Assembly (NCBI GenBank): GCA_009783115.1 | Contig: WRHT01000077.1 | Location: 1 to 6,977, forward strand | Length of the DNA stretch: 6,977 bases | Source: Desulfovibrionaceae bacterium | Lineage (GTDB): Bacteria > Desulfobacterota > Desulfovibrionia > Desulfovibrionales > Desulfovibrionaceae | Reading direction: 5' to 3' | Shown here: in pieces, positions 1 through 6,920 of the stretch | Position numbering within the stretch: the first letter of the stretch is position 1 | Layout of the letters: each line of letters starts with the position of its first letter | Made by a program: the position numbers and the translations under genes | The notes under the pieces: model-generated | Told to the model about the DNA's origin: nothing | Database searches by the model: none | What the model saw: the letters and a program-made list of their open reading frames with translations, nothing else

Positions 1-3000
1 GCGGCAGGGGAGCCAGTTCCACGATCAGTCCCCTTTCGCGCACCGGGAGCATTTTTTTATTGGCCTTGAAGTCCGCATGTTTCAAAACGCGCGCGACTTG
101 GGCCGCGAAGGGGGCAAAGACGGCTTTTTCCTGTTTCATTATGGAAATATTGAACAGTTCCTGTCCTTTTTTAACCAGGTCTCCGGGTTTTACATAAACC
201 ACCCAAAGGTCGCCGTTGCTGGGAGAACCTATATGATGCTCATTGGAAGGGTCGGCCAGGGGAGCATCCGGGCTGGAGGCGGTTTCTCCCTTGCTCACCT
301 GCACGGCATGGCTCATGAATTCCGAGTCCAGCACATAGTGCACAACCGACACCCCGCCGGCATCCGTGGGCTGGATGCGCAAGAGGCAGATACTGTGCGG
401 CTTGCCGCGGCTGTCCCTGAAGCTAAGTTCCCTTTGTTCTTCCAGTCCTTCAAACCATACCGGCAGGGGAAGGTTGTTGGGGTCGCCGAAACGCTGCTGG
501 AATTCCACGGTCTTTACAGAATCAGCCGGGTGGTTAAGGTACATGATCAGTTCTTCCTCATTAGGATCGCGGTGGATCAGTTCTTTGAGGAAGGCCCGTT
601 CCTTTTCCATGTCTACATCCGGAAGATTGGACAGGGGCAGGCCCTTTGTCCGGCGGGCCAAGGCTTCTTCCCAATTTTGCCCAAAGGCGCTCCGATATAC
701 CCAGTCCGGGGGAAAACCCAGGGGGAGCCGGCCATATTTGCCCAGGAGCAGATCCTTGAAGGCGTCGTTGCAGTCCTGGTAAATAATCCACCTTTCTTGC
801 TTAAGTTCCCCGGAAAGATCCTTTTCTTCCTTTCCGGCCACGGCCTCCAGCACCGCCAGCAGGCGGCGCACCTCTTCCTCGCCGCCGCGCTTATAGGCGC
901 TGGTCACTGCCAGGAAGGCCGTGTTCCAGGTGATTTGCGAACCGGGGGTAACGTCATGGTAAAAGACGATCCGGCGGGTGCCAGCAAGAAAGCGCAGCAT
1001 GTAAGGCAGGAGGCTGATGTATCCCTGCTGGAGGGCCCCTTCCTGTGAAGAGGAGGTGGCTCCGCCGGGCATGCCGTGGGCGCGCGCTTCGAAATCCGTA
1101 CCCTGGAAATATGGCGGAACGTAGCGGTCATAATAGGGCATGATCTGTTTCAGCACAAAGTTGCAGTCATGGACCGCTTTTTTGTTCAGGCTGGTTTGCA
1201 TCTCCAGGTCTTCTTCCAGGTAGGCGGCGGTGGAGAGGACTTCACCCTGGCCGTACCAGCGGGCGGCCGCTCCCATTGAAACATCCAGGATGCGTGCCCC
1301 GGCTTTTGCGGCCGCGCCCACAGCCGGGATGAAATGTCCGTCCGTGCAATGGCGGTGGTAGTGCAATACCAGGGGCGGCCATTTTTTCAGCAGGGCCGTG
1401 ACCAGCCTGGACATGAAGGGGGCCGGGCAAACTCCGGCCATGTCTTTCAGTCCGAGGGTTATATGCGAGCAGACCTCCAGAGGGGACAAACCAAGGATGC
1501 CGCCGGCCATGCGCAGCATTTCTTCGGCCACCTCCAGATAATGTTCCACGCTGAAGGCCGAGCCGTAACTGAGGGAAATGGCCGGTTCAAATACGCAGTC
1601 CCGGTGTTCCAGGGTCACTTCCGCGATGGGCCGCATATTTTCAATGTGGTTGAGGAAGTCAAAACAGCGGATAATCTGGAAATGGGCGCAGACCATTTCG
1701 GCGGTGGCCGTCATAAGGTTGCGGGACATGGGTTTATAGCCCAGCAGGTTGGTGGAGCGCAGGAGGATTTGCTTCATGGTTTTGGGAGCGAAATTGTTCC
1801 ATTCCCTGGCTTCATTAAAGGGATAGGTCATATTGGCCAGCATGGCCACGTGAAAATGCGCTCCTCCTCCGCTTTCCAGCGAAAAGAAGCCGCAGTTGTC
1901 CAGGTAAGGGCCGACCAGGCGATCTTCTGCCAGGCGGAAACGGTTGCCGCTGTTGGACTGGGTGTTGTCCCGGCAGGTGGTGTCGGTAAAGTGGATTTTT
2001 CCGGAATCGCGCAGGTAGTCCAGCAAAACCTTGCGATCTCCCCTGGGATAGGGTGAGGACTCATTGGCATCCTCATGGCTGATCGGGGGGCAGACGGTGA
2101 CGTTGCCGGCCACCCTGGGGGAAGCCGTGTGGCGGTATTCGCCCAGTTGGATGAAGGGATTGAAGCCCCTGGCGGATATTTCCGCGATCAGCCGGGACAG
2201 GCGTTCGGATTCCGGGGCTAGGTCGTTGTAGTCCAGGAGTTCGGGATGGTCGGCGATGAAGGATGTGCAGACTTCGCCCCGCCGGAATTGTTCGTTTTTG
2301 AGCACCTGGCGGTGGAAGGGAATGGTGGTTTTGAGTCCGCCGACTATGTATTCGGTCAGGGCCCGGCGCATGATGGCCTGGGTCTTGTCCCAATTATTGC
2401 CGTAAGCAATGAGCAGGGAACCGGCGGAATCATAGTTGGAGGGGAATTCGTAGCCGGCGGACATGTTGGAATCCAGCCGCACTCCCGGTCCGCCTGGTGA
2501 TACATAGCGGGTGATGGTGCCGGCGTTGGGGGTGAAATCTTGTTGGGGATCCTCGCAGTTGATGCGCACCTGGATGGCATGGTGCAACGGAGAGGTGTCC
2601 TTTTCGTTAAAGCGCAGCTTCGCGCCGAAGGCCAAGGCGATTTGTTCCTCCACCAGGTCAATTCCGTAGCGGACTTCGGTGATCCCATGCTCTACCTGTA
2701 GCCGGGTATTGACTTCGATTAGGTATGGCTGTCCTTCTCTGGTGACCAGAAATTCCACGGTGCAGAGAGAATCGTATTTTACGGCCGCTACCAGTTTGCG
2801 GGCGTATTCCTTCAAGCGCGCGCGCAGTTCCGGAGTTATGCCCGGCCAGGGAGAGGGAGTGATTTCAACGAGTTTTTGATGATTGCGCTGCACTGAGCAG
2901 TCGCGTTCGTCAAAAGTGAAGATATGGCCGTACTTGTCGGCGATGACCTGGATTTCAATGTGGCGCACCTCGGTCAGGAATTTTTCCACAAAGAGGCGCG

Positions 3001-3616
3001 GGTTGCCGAAAGAGGCCTGGGCCATGGTCGAGGCCTTGAGAAAAGCTTTTTCCAATTCCTCATCGTTATGCACGGCAAAAATGCCACGGCCTCCGCCCCC
3101 GCCTTCGGCCTTGAGCATGATGGGGTAGCCCGTGTCTTTGGCCGCCCTGCGGGCTTCAGGGATATCCACGGCCCCATCCGAGCCGGGCACCACCGGAATG
3201 TCCAGGCTCTTGGACAAGTGGCGCACCTGCACCTTGTTGCCCAAAAGGCGCATGGCCTCAGCGCTGGAGCCTATGAAGACCATGCCCGCCTTGGTGCAAA
3301 GAGCCGGAAAGGCGTCATCTTCCGAGGCGAAACCCCAGCCGGGGTGGATGCCGATTACCCCGCGCTTTTTGGCCATGGAGATAATCAGGTCCAAATCCAG
3401 GTAAGCCCTGGGGTTGTGGCCGAGGGGCAGCAATTCTTGGGCCGCGGACGCGGCCGGGGCGGTTTTGTCTATATCGGTGGCGGTCATTATGGCGATGCCG
3501 TCAAGCCGCTCACGCACGGATCGGCAGATGCGCCTGGCCGGGATGCCCCGGTTGGCCACCAGGATTGGCTGGCCTTTAAGTTCGGCCAGAACTTGCTCGT
3601 AGCTTTTGCCGGACAC
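1..3616 (-). CDS. pyc: Pyruvate carboxylase, C-terminus cut by the window edge
   Basis: Biotin-dependent cytoplasmic enzyme that carboxylates pyruvate to oxaloacetate using ATP and bicarbonate (anaplerosis, gluconeogenesis). I read 1205 codons without a stop; common single-chain enzymes are about 1150 aa. Biotin carboxylase domain, about residues 15-480: ANRG near the N-terminus, glycine loop GGGGGRG (172-178), HQK with K248, EVNTRLQVEH (301-310), VRIN with R351. Carboxyltransferase domain, about 540-820: DTTCRD (545-550), LLR with R620, KDMAG (724-728), HYH (752-754), so metal ligands D550, K724, H752 and H754 are all present. Then MPGG (849-852), the PYC_OADA region, and a biotinyl carrier domain with lysine K1161. 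The start is GTG, preceded 8 nt upstream by AGGAAGG (3625-3631). It lies 41 bp downstream of the biotin ligase, probably in one operon. Motif oddities: the first signature reads ANRGIPARR, the second PGWGFASED, and the biotin site is MKQ. The family is certain; pyruvate as substrate follows from the domain order and the conserved pyruvate-site arginine. Confidence 0.95.
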   Translation of the reverse strand, partial: MSGKSYEQVLAELKGQPILVANRGIPARRICRSVRERLDGIAIMTATDIDKTAPAASAAQELLPLGHNPRAYLDLDLIISMAKKRGVIGIHPGWGFASEDDAFPALCTKAGMVFIGSSAEAMRLLGNKVQVRHLSKSLDIPVVPGSDGAVDIPEARRAAKDTGYPIMLKAEGGGGGRGIFAVHNDEELEKAFLKASTMAQASFGNPRLFVEKFLTEVRHIEIQVIADKYGHIFTFDERDCSVQRNHQKLVEITPSPWPGITPELRARLKEYARKLVAAVKYDSLCTVEFLVTREGQPYLIEVNTRLQVEHGITEVRYGIDLVEEQIALAFGAKLRFNEKDTSPLHHAIQVRINCEDPQQDFTPNAGTITRYVSPGGPGVRLDSNMSAGYEFPSNYDSAGSLLIAYGNNWDKTQAIMRRALTEYIVGGLKTTIPFHRQVLKNEQFRRGEVCTSFIADHPELLDYNDLAPESERLSRLIAEISARGFNPFIQLGEYRHTASPRVAGNVTVCPPISHEDANESSPYPRGDRKVLLDYLRDSGKIHFTDTTCRDNTQSNSGNRFRLAEDRLVGPYLDNCGFFSLESGGGAHFHVAMLANMTYPFNEAREWNNFAPKTMKQILLRSTNLLGYKPMSRNLMTATAEMVCAHFQIIRCFDFLNHIENMRPIAEVTLEHRDCVFEPAISLSYGSAFSVEHYLEVAEEMLRMAGGILGLSPLEVCSHITLGLKDMAGVCPAPFMSRLVTALLKKWPPLVLHYHRHCTDGHFIPAVGAAAKAGARILDVSMGAAARWYGQGEVLSTAAYLEEDLEMQTSLNKKAVHDCNFVLKQIMPYYDRYVPPYFQGTDFEARAHGMPGGATSSSQEGALQQGYISLLPYMLRFLAGTRRIVFYHDVTPGSQITWNTAFLAVTSAYKRGGEEEVRRLLAVLEAVAGKEEKDLSGELKQERWIIYQDCNDAFKDLLLGKYGRLPLGFPPDWVYRSAFGQNWEEALARRTKGLPLSNLPDVDMEKERAFLKELIHRDPNEEELIMYLNHPADSVKTVEFQQRFGDPNNLPLPVWFEGLEEQRELSFRDSRGKPHSICLLRIQPTDAGGVSVVHYVLDSEFMSHAVQVSKGETASSPDAPLADPSNEHHIGSPSNGDLWVVYVKPGDLVKKGQELFNISIMKQEKAVFAPFAAQVARVLKHADFKANKKMLPVRERGLIVELAPLP

Positions 3617-3624
3617 GATTTTTA

Positions 3625-3631
3625 CCTTCCT
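3625..3631 (-). promoter_or_regulatory. Ribosome binding site of pyc
   Basis: Read on the minus strand, AGGAAGG lies 8 nt before the GTG at 3616. It is the reason for choosing this GTG as the start: the next codons lead straight into the biotin carboxylase domain, and no ATG with comparable spacing is seen nearby. Confidence 0.75.
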
Positions 3632-3657
3632 GTATGCGTTGTGGCTGCTTGCCTGGT

Positions 3658-4545
3658 TTATTGCAGCAGGGCGATGCCGCCGGAGGTGAATTCCCGCGCG
3701 CCGCGTTCGTACGCTCCATGCGGCCTCAAGATCAGTCCGCCGCGGGGTGAGAGGCCGATGAATTCTCCGCTGATACTTCGCTCCCCGTCCGTCAGGCGGA
3801 TATCCCGCCTGAGCCAAAGCAGGCGAGCCTCGGCCCGTCCCGGCAGATCCGCCGGAGGGCTGTTCAGAAAACCCTTATAGACTGTTTTGATGTTTTCTGC
3901 CAGCTTGCTCCAGAGCCTTAAGGGGGTTTTCCAGGCAAAGCCTTCCGGCAGGCGGGCCGGGGGCAGGCTTGCGTCTTCGCGCAGCATTCCTGGGGGTGGC
4001 AGATGCCGGCAGTTGATCCCCAGGCCGGCCAGCATAACGCCTCCACGCTCCTCCAACAGTATTCCTCCAAGTTTGCCGTAGCCCCCGCCATTTTTCAAGA
4101 CCAGGTCGTTCGGCCATTTGATCTTCAGGGATAGCCCCAGCTCAGCAAATGCCTCCAGCAGGAGCAGGGCCAGGATGACGGAGGCGGAAGGCCCACTAAA
4201 GATTGTCTTTTCCGGAAGCCGGAAGCTCACATGCAAATTACCGGCAGGAGAGTGCCAGGGACGGCGGAGCTGCCCGCGTCCGGCTTCCTGGGTCAAGGCC
4301 AGGATCGCTCCCCAGTCCGGCAGCGTTTGCAGTTCATGCAGACGCCAAGCCAGGTCAAAGGTGCTGGAAACCCGGCCGCAAACAATAATATCCGCCGGCT
4401 TGGGGTTGTCCGGGTCAAAAGAGTCCATGTCATCCGGCAGTCCTTCCAGTTCAGCGGCTTCCCCTGGGTTCAGGGGCGCGGCTAGTCTGTCCAGGCCGGA
4501 GGAGAGCAGGAGCAATTTGGCAGGACCGGGAGTTTTTGTTATCAT
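3658..4545 (-). CDS. birA: Biotin-[acetyl-CoA-carboxylase/pyruvate carboxylase] ligase, no HTH domain
   Basis: Biotin-protein ligase, 295 aa: makes biotinyl-5'-AMP from biotin and ATP and transfers biotin to a carrier-domain lysine. Visible catalytic-domain motifs in order: SST at 60-62; the biotin/AMP loop GRGQLRRPWHSP at 89-100 (usually GRGRRGRxWxSP); KWPND at 143-147; GKLGGIL at 157-163 with the conserved lysine K158; GLGIN at 174-178; and a small C-terminal domain with FIGLSPRGGL near 262-271. No helix-turn-helix precedes the catalytic core, so it should be a pure ligase (group I), not a biotin-operon repressor. About 55 residues precede the core; they show no domain I recognise. The ATG at 4545 has no evident ribosome binding site. 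An alternative start is M40 (4428), with GGAAGGA about 12 nt upstream, giving 256 aa and freeing a 123-bp divergent promoter region. It lies 41 bp upstream of pyc on the same strand, so the likely main substrate is that carboxylase (inference from position). Confidence 0.92.
   Translation of the reverse strand: MITKTPGPAKLLLLSSGLDRLAAPLNPGEAAELEGLPDDMDSFDPDNPKPADIIVCGRVSSTFDLAWRLHELQTLPDWGAILALTQEAGRGQLRRPWHSPAGNLHVSFRLPEKTIFSGPSASVILALLLLEAFAELGLSLKIKWPNDLVLKNGGGYGKLGGILLEERGGVMLAGLGINCRHLPPPGMLREDASLPPARLPEGFAWKTPLRLWSKLAENIKTVYKGFLNSPPADLPGRAEARLLWLRRDIRLTDGERSISGEFIGLSPRGGLILRPHGAYERGAREFTSGGIALLQ
4517..4545 (+). promoter_or_regulatory. Candidate sigma70-type promoter for the nucleotidyltransferase gene
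   Basis: TTGGCA (4517-4522) and TATCAT (4540-4545) each differ from the -35 and -10 consensus at one base and are separated by exactly 17 bp. The expected transcription start, about 7 bp past the -10, falls at about 4552, which is the A of the downstream ATG. No Shine-Dalgarno sequence is visible before that ATG, which fits a leaderless transcript. The promoter lies inside the 5' coding region of the divergent biotin ligase gene. Prediction from sequence only. Confidence 0.5.
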
Positions 4546-4551
4546 ATATGG

Positions 4552-5694
4552 ATGTCACGGTATTTTTTGGCCGGCGGCGCTGTCCGCGATTTGCTCATGG
4601 GCCTTACGCCCAGGGATTTGGACTATGTTTTCGCCGGGCCGGAAGAAGAATTTTTAACCCTTAATCCGGAGGCGCGCAAGCTGGGCGCGGGTCCGGCCTA
4701 CGGCCTACATGGGCGGGAATTTACGGCCCTTGGCCTGGATCCGTTTTCCAACCTGCTCCGGCGCGATTTTACGATTAACGCTTTTTTGCTGGCCGAGGAC
4801 GGTGTGTTGCACATGCACCACTCTGCATTAGCAGATCTGCGGGCTGGGCGTCTTTCTCCGGTGTCGAAGGAAAGCCTGATCCGGGATCCTTTGCGGGTAT
4901 TCCGCGCGGCCCGCTTTTGCGCCCAGTTTCCAGGGCTTCAGCCGGACGCCTTTTGCCTGTCAGGCATGGCGGAGGCCGCGCGTTCTCCGGCTTTCTCCGC
5001 TCTACCCGCAGAAAGGGTGGGGCAGGAATGTTTGAAAGCCCTTCTGGGTTCCAGGCCGGGCAATTTTTTGCGCGTTTTGGGCAAGGGGCAGGCCCTGGGA
5101 CATTGGTTTGAAGAATTGGCCGTGGCCGGGATGATTCCTGCTGGCCCCCCGCCCTACCATGACTGTGATGTGTTGGAGCACCTGGCCCGAGTGATGGACC
5201 GAAGCGCGCTGGAGGCGCGGACCCGCGGCCTGGATGGGGGGATTGCGCGGCTTACCGTCTGGATGGCCTTTTGTCACGATCTCGGCAAGGTGAATACCGC
5301 GGCGGAGATGCTCCCACATCATTATCAGCATGAATCCAGGGGCAAAGGGGCGGCACGCTCCCTGGCCCGGCGTCTGCGTTTGCCCTCGAGGCTGATCCGG
5401 GCCGGTATTTTGGCCGCCGGTCTGCACATGAAGGCCGGAAATTACCCAAAGCTCCGTCCCGGCACCCGGACGGATTTGCTTATGGAGGCGTACGCGCCTG
5501 GCCTGCTTCAACCTCTCTTTCTGCTGGCCCAGGCGGATAGTGGCCAAACCGGGCTGCTGGAAGCGGCGCAGGCGGATCTGGAGCGTATCCTGGCAGTAAA
5601 GCTCCCCCCGGAGTGGGAAAATAGGGGTTCGGCTTCCGCCCTGCGCCTGCGGGATTTGCGGGCCATGTCCCTGGCCAGCTCCCGGCGAACTTGA
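4552..5694 (+). CDS. cca: Class II tRNA nucleotidyltransferase / poly(A) polymerase family protein with HD domain
   Basis: Member of the Cca/PcnB superfamily (380 aa; E. coli Cca is about 412), acting on RNA 3' ends in the cytoplasm. N-terminal catalytic head: GGAVRD at 8-13, metal-binding D22 and D24 in RDLDYV, RRD at 70-72, RDPLR at 111-115, and AERVGQE at 153-159. C-terminal HD domain in the E. coli Cca order: H210, H242-D243 in CHDLGK, HHYQHE at 256-261, and D329, so the phosphohydrolase metal site looks intact; in E. coli Cca this domain has 2',3'-cyclic phosphodiesterase and phosphatase activity. Compared with E. coli Cca as I recall it, about 20 residues are missing between HGREFTALG (53-61) and RRD, where the flexible loop lies, and the EDxxR motif has Arg for Glu. 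It could therefore add CC only, or do another end-processing job, rather than add full CCA. The symbol reflects family, not proven activity. It starts 6 bp from the divergent ligase ATG and has no visible ribosome binding site. Confidence 0.85.
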   Translation: MSRYFLAGGAVRDLLMGLTPRDLDYVFAGPEEEFLTLNPEARKLGAGPAYGLHGREFTALGLDPFSNLLRRDFTINAFLLAEDGVLHMHHSALADLRAGRLSPVSKESLIRDPLRVFRAARFCAQFPGLQPDAFCLSGMAEAARSPAFSALPAERVGQECLKALLGSRPGNFLRVLGKGQALGHWFEELAVAGMIPAGPPPYHDCDVLEHLARVMDRSALEARTRGLDGGIARLTVWMAFCHDLGKVNTAAEMLPHHYQHESRGKGAARSLARRLRLPSRLIRAGILAAGLHMKAGNYPKLRPGTRTDLLMEAYAPGLLQPLFLLAQADSGQTGLLEAAQADLERILAVKLPPEWENRGSASALRLRDLRAMSLASSRRT

Positions 5695-5785
5695 AGGTAA
5701 GGTAGCCGTCCAGGCTCTGTTCAGGGCTTGCCAGCCGGGTTCTTTTTGGGTAATTATTCCTTCCTTAACCGTATGGAGAGCTATC
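5695..5785 (+). promoter_or_regulatory. Spacer before ilvE with a weak promoter candidate and ribosome binding site
   Basis: TTGCCA (5728-5733) matches five of six -35 bases; AATTAT (5752-5757), 18 bp further on, matches only four of six -10 bases, so the promoter call is weak. GGAG at 5775-5778 sits 7 nt before the ilvE ATG and is a good ribosome binding site. No leader peptide or attenuator structure typical of branched-chain amino acid control is evident in this short stretch. Confidence 0.4.
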
Positions 5786-6868
5786 ATGAAAATCAGTTAT
5801 GAATTGTTGCCCAAAGAACGGCAGAAAACTCCCCCGGCTGAAGTCACCAGCTTTGGAGCCATCCGTACCAATCACATGTTTGTGGCCGATTACCGTGACG
5901 GAGATTGGCGCGATCCGCGCATTGTGCCCTACGGTCCTTTCAGCATCATGCCCGGGGGGTGCGGCCTGCATTACGGGCAGACCCTGTTTGAAGGAGCCAA
6001 GGCTTTCAAGCACGTGGACGGCGAGGTTTATACCTGGCGTTTTGATGAAAACGCCAAGCGCTTCAACCATTCCGCCGCGGTTTTGATGATGCCGGAGATG
6101 CCCATGGATATGCAGATCGAGGCCCTGGGCCGGCTGATTGACGTGGAGAGGCATTGGTGCCCCGGCGTTCCCGAGTCCTCCCTGTACCTGCGCCCGTTCA
6201 TGTTTGCCACCGAGGACATGTTGGGGGTCAAGCCCAGCAACGCCTACACCTATTGCATCATGCTTTCGCCTTCAGGTCCGTACTACAGCGGTGGCTTCAA
6301 CAACGCCATTACCCTGCTGATTACCGACAAGTACCATCGGGCCGTGTCCGGAGGCACAGGCTCTTCCAAGTGCGCCGGAAATTACGCGGCCTCCCTGCGT
6401 CCGGCCCAGTTCGCCTATGAACACGGGGCCACCCAGGTGCTTTACCTGGATTCTTCCAACACTTATCTGGAAGAAGTTGGGACCATGAACCATTACCATG
6501 TGCTCAAGGATGGAACCTTTATTATTCCGGCTTTCACCGACAGCATCCTGCGCTCCATCACCTCTTTGTCGGTGCTGGCTCTGGCGGAAATGGGCAAGAT
6601 AAAAGCCCGCCAGGAATCCATCCCCCTCGCGGATTTCATTAAAGGGCTTAAAAACGGTGAAATTATTGAAGCCGGCGGTTTCGGCACGGCCGCCGTGGTC
6701 AGCCCTGTGGGCAAATATATCTTTGAGGACGGCTCTTTTCTTACCGTGGGCGATGGCAAGGTGGGGCGGCACAGCCGCGCCTTGTATGAACTTTATTCCG
6801 GAATGCAGACCGGCAGGATCCCGGCCCCGGCGGGCTGGACTGTCAAGGTGCCGCGTTATTCCGCGTAA
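5786..6868 (+). CDS. ilvE: Branched-chain amino acid aminotransferase
   Basis: Fold-type IV PLP enzyme that reversibly transfers an amino group between glutamate and the 2-oxo acids of Leu, Ile and Val; last step of their synthesis, cytoplasmic. 360 aa, the normal length of the longer (BCAT2/human-like) bacterial subgroup. Visible motifs: LHYGQTLFEG at 61-70, YLRPFMFATE at 134-143, SGGTGSSKCAGNYAAS at 188-203 with K195 as the PLP Schiff-base lysine, EEVGTMN at 229-235 with E230 as the likely pyridine-nitrogen contact, and SILRSIT at 253-259 in the phosphate-binding region. GFGTAAVVSP at 298-307 is also typical of the group. The variations (GTM for the more usual GGM, SIT for GIT or GVT) fall within what I recall of related sequences and do not suggest loss of activity. 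The ATG has GGAG 7 nt upstream. It stands 91 bp behind the nucleotidyltransferase and may be transcribed with it or from its own promoter. Confidence 0.95.
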   Translation: MKISYELLPKERQKTPPAEVTSFGAIRTNHMFVADYRDGDWRDPRIVPYGPFSIMPGGCGLHYGQTLFEGAKAFKHVDGEVYTWRFDENAKRFNHSAAVLMMPEMPMDMQIEALGRLIDVERHWCPGVPESSLYLRPFMFATEDMLGVKPSNAYTYCIMLSPSGPYYSGGFNNAITLLITDKYHRAVSGGTGSSKCAGNYAASLRPAQFAYEHGATQVLYLDSSNTYLEEVGTMNHYHVLKDGTFIIPAFTDSILRSITSLSVLALAEMGKIKARQESIPLADFIKGLKNGEIIEAGGFGTAAVVSPVGKYIFEDGSFLTVGDGKVGRHSRALYELYSGMQTGRIPAPAGWTVKVPRYSA

Positions 6869-6891
6869 TTCCGCCAGGGTTCCGGCAGAGC

Positions 6892-6920
6892 ATTCCGCTT
6901 TGCGGTGGAATCCGTCTTTT
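6892..6920 (+). terminator. Weak Rho-independent terminator candidate after ilvE
   Basis: ATTCCGC (6892-6898) can pair with GTGGAAT (6905-6911), giving a 7-bp stem with one G-T pair and a 6-nt loop, followed by a short T-rich run TCTTTT (6915-6920). It lies 23 bp past the ilvE stop. The stem is short and the T-tract is interrupted, so termination may be inefficient. The remaining bases to the right edge show no gene or clear signal. Confidence 0.4.

Noticed and set aside
77..1048. 323-aa open frame on the plus strand
   Set aside because: Lies antisense to the carboxylase gene, has no recognisable domain, and is explained by the GC-rich codon pattern of the true gene.
1334..2056. 240-aa open frame on the plus strand
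   Set aside because: Antisense to the carboxyltransferase domain, His- and Gly-rich mirror composition, no family resemblance.
2924..3880. 318-aa open frame on the plus strand
   Set aside because: Antisense to the biotin carboxylase domain and crossing into the ligase gene; both minus-strand genes have clear motifs, this one has none.
5725..5747. Small hairpin GGCT/AGCC followed by a T-rich run, as a terminator after the nucleotidyltransferase gene
   Set aside because: The stem is only 4 bp with a 4-nt loop and the T-run is 4 nt away; too weak to call.
5002..5787. 261-aa open frame on the minus strand
   Set aside because: Mirror of the nucleotidyltransferase gene, whose HD motifs on the other strand are intact; the product is low in complexity and unrecognisable.
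6272..6772. 166-aa open frame on the minus strand
   Set aside because: Antisense to ilvE over its PLP-binding motifs; no support as a gene.
6859..6898. Three copies of ATTCCGC around and after the ilvE stop
   Set aside because: Seven-base repeats with irregular spacing in GC-rich DNA; one copy is used in the terminator hairpin and chance is sufficient.
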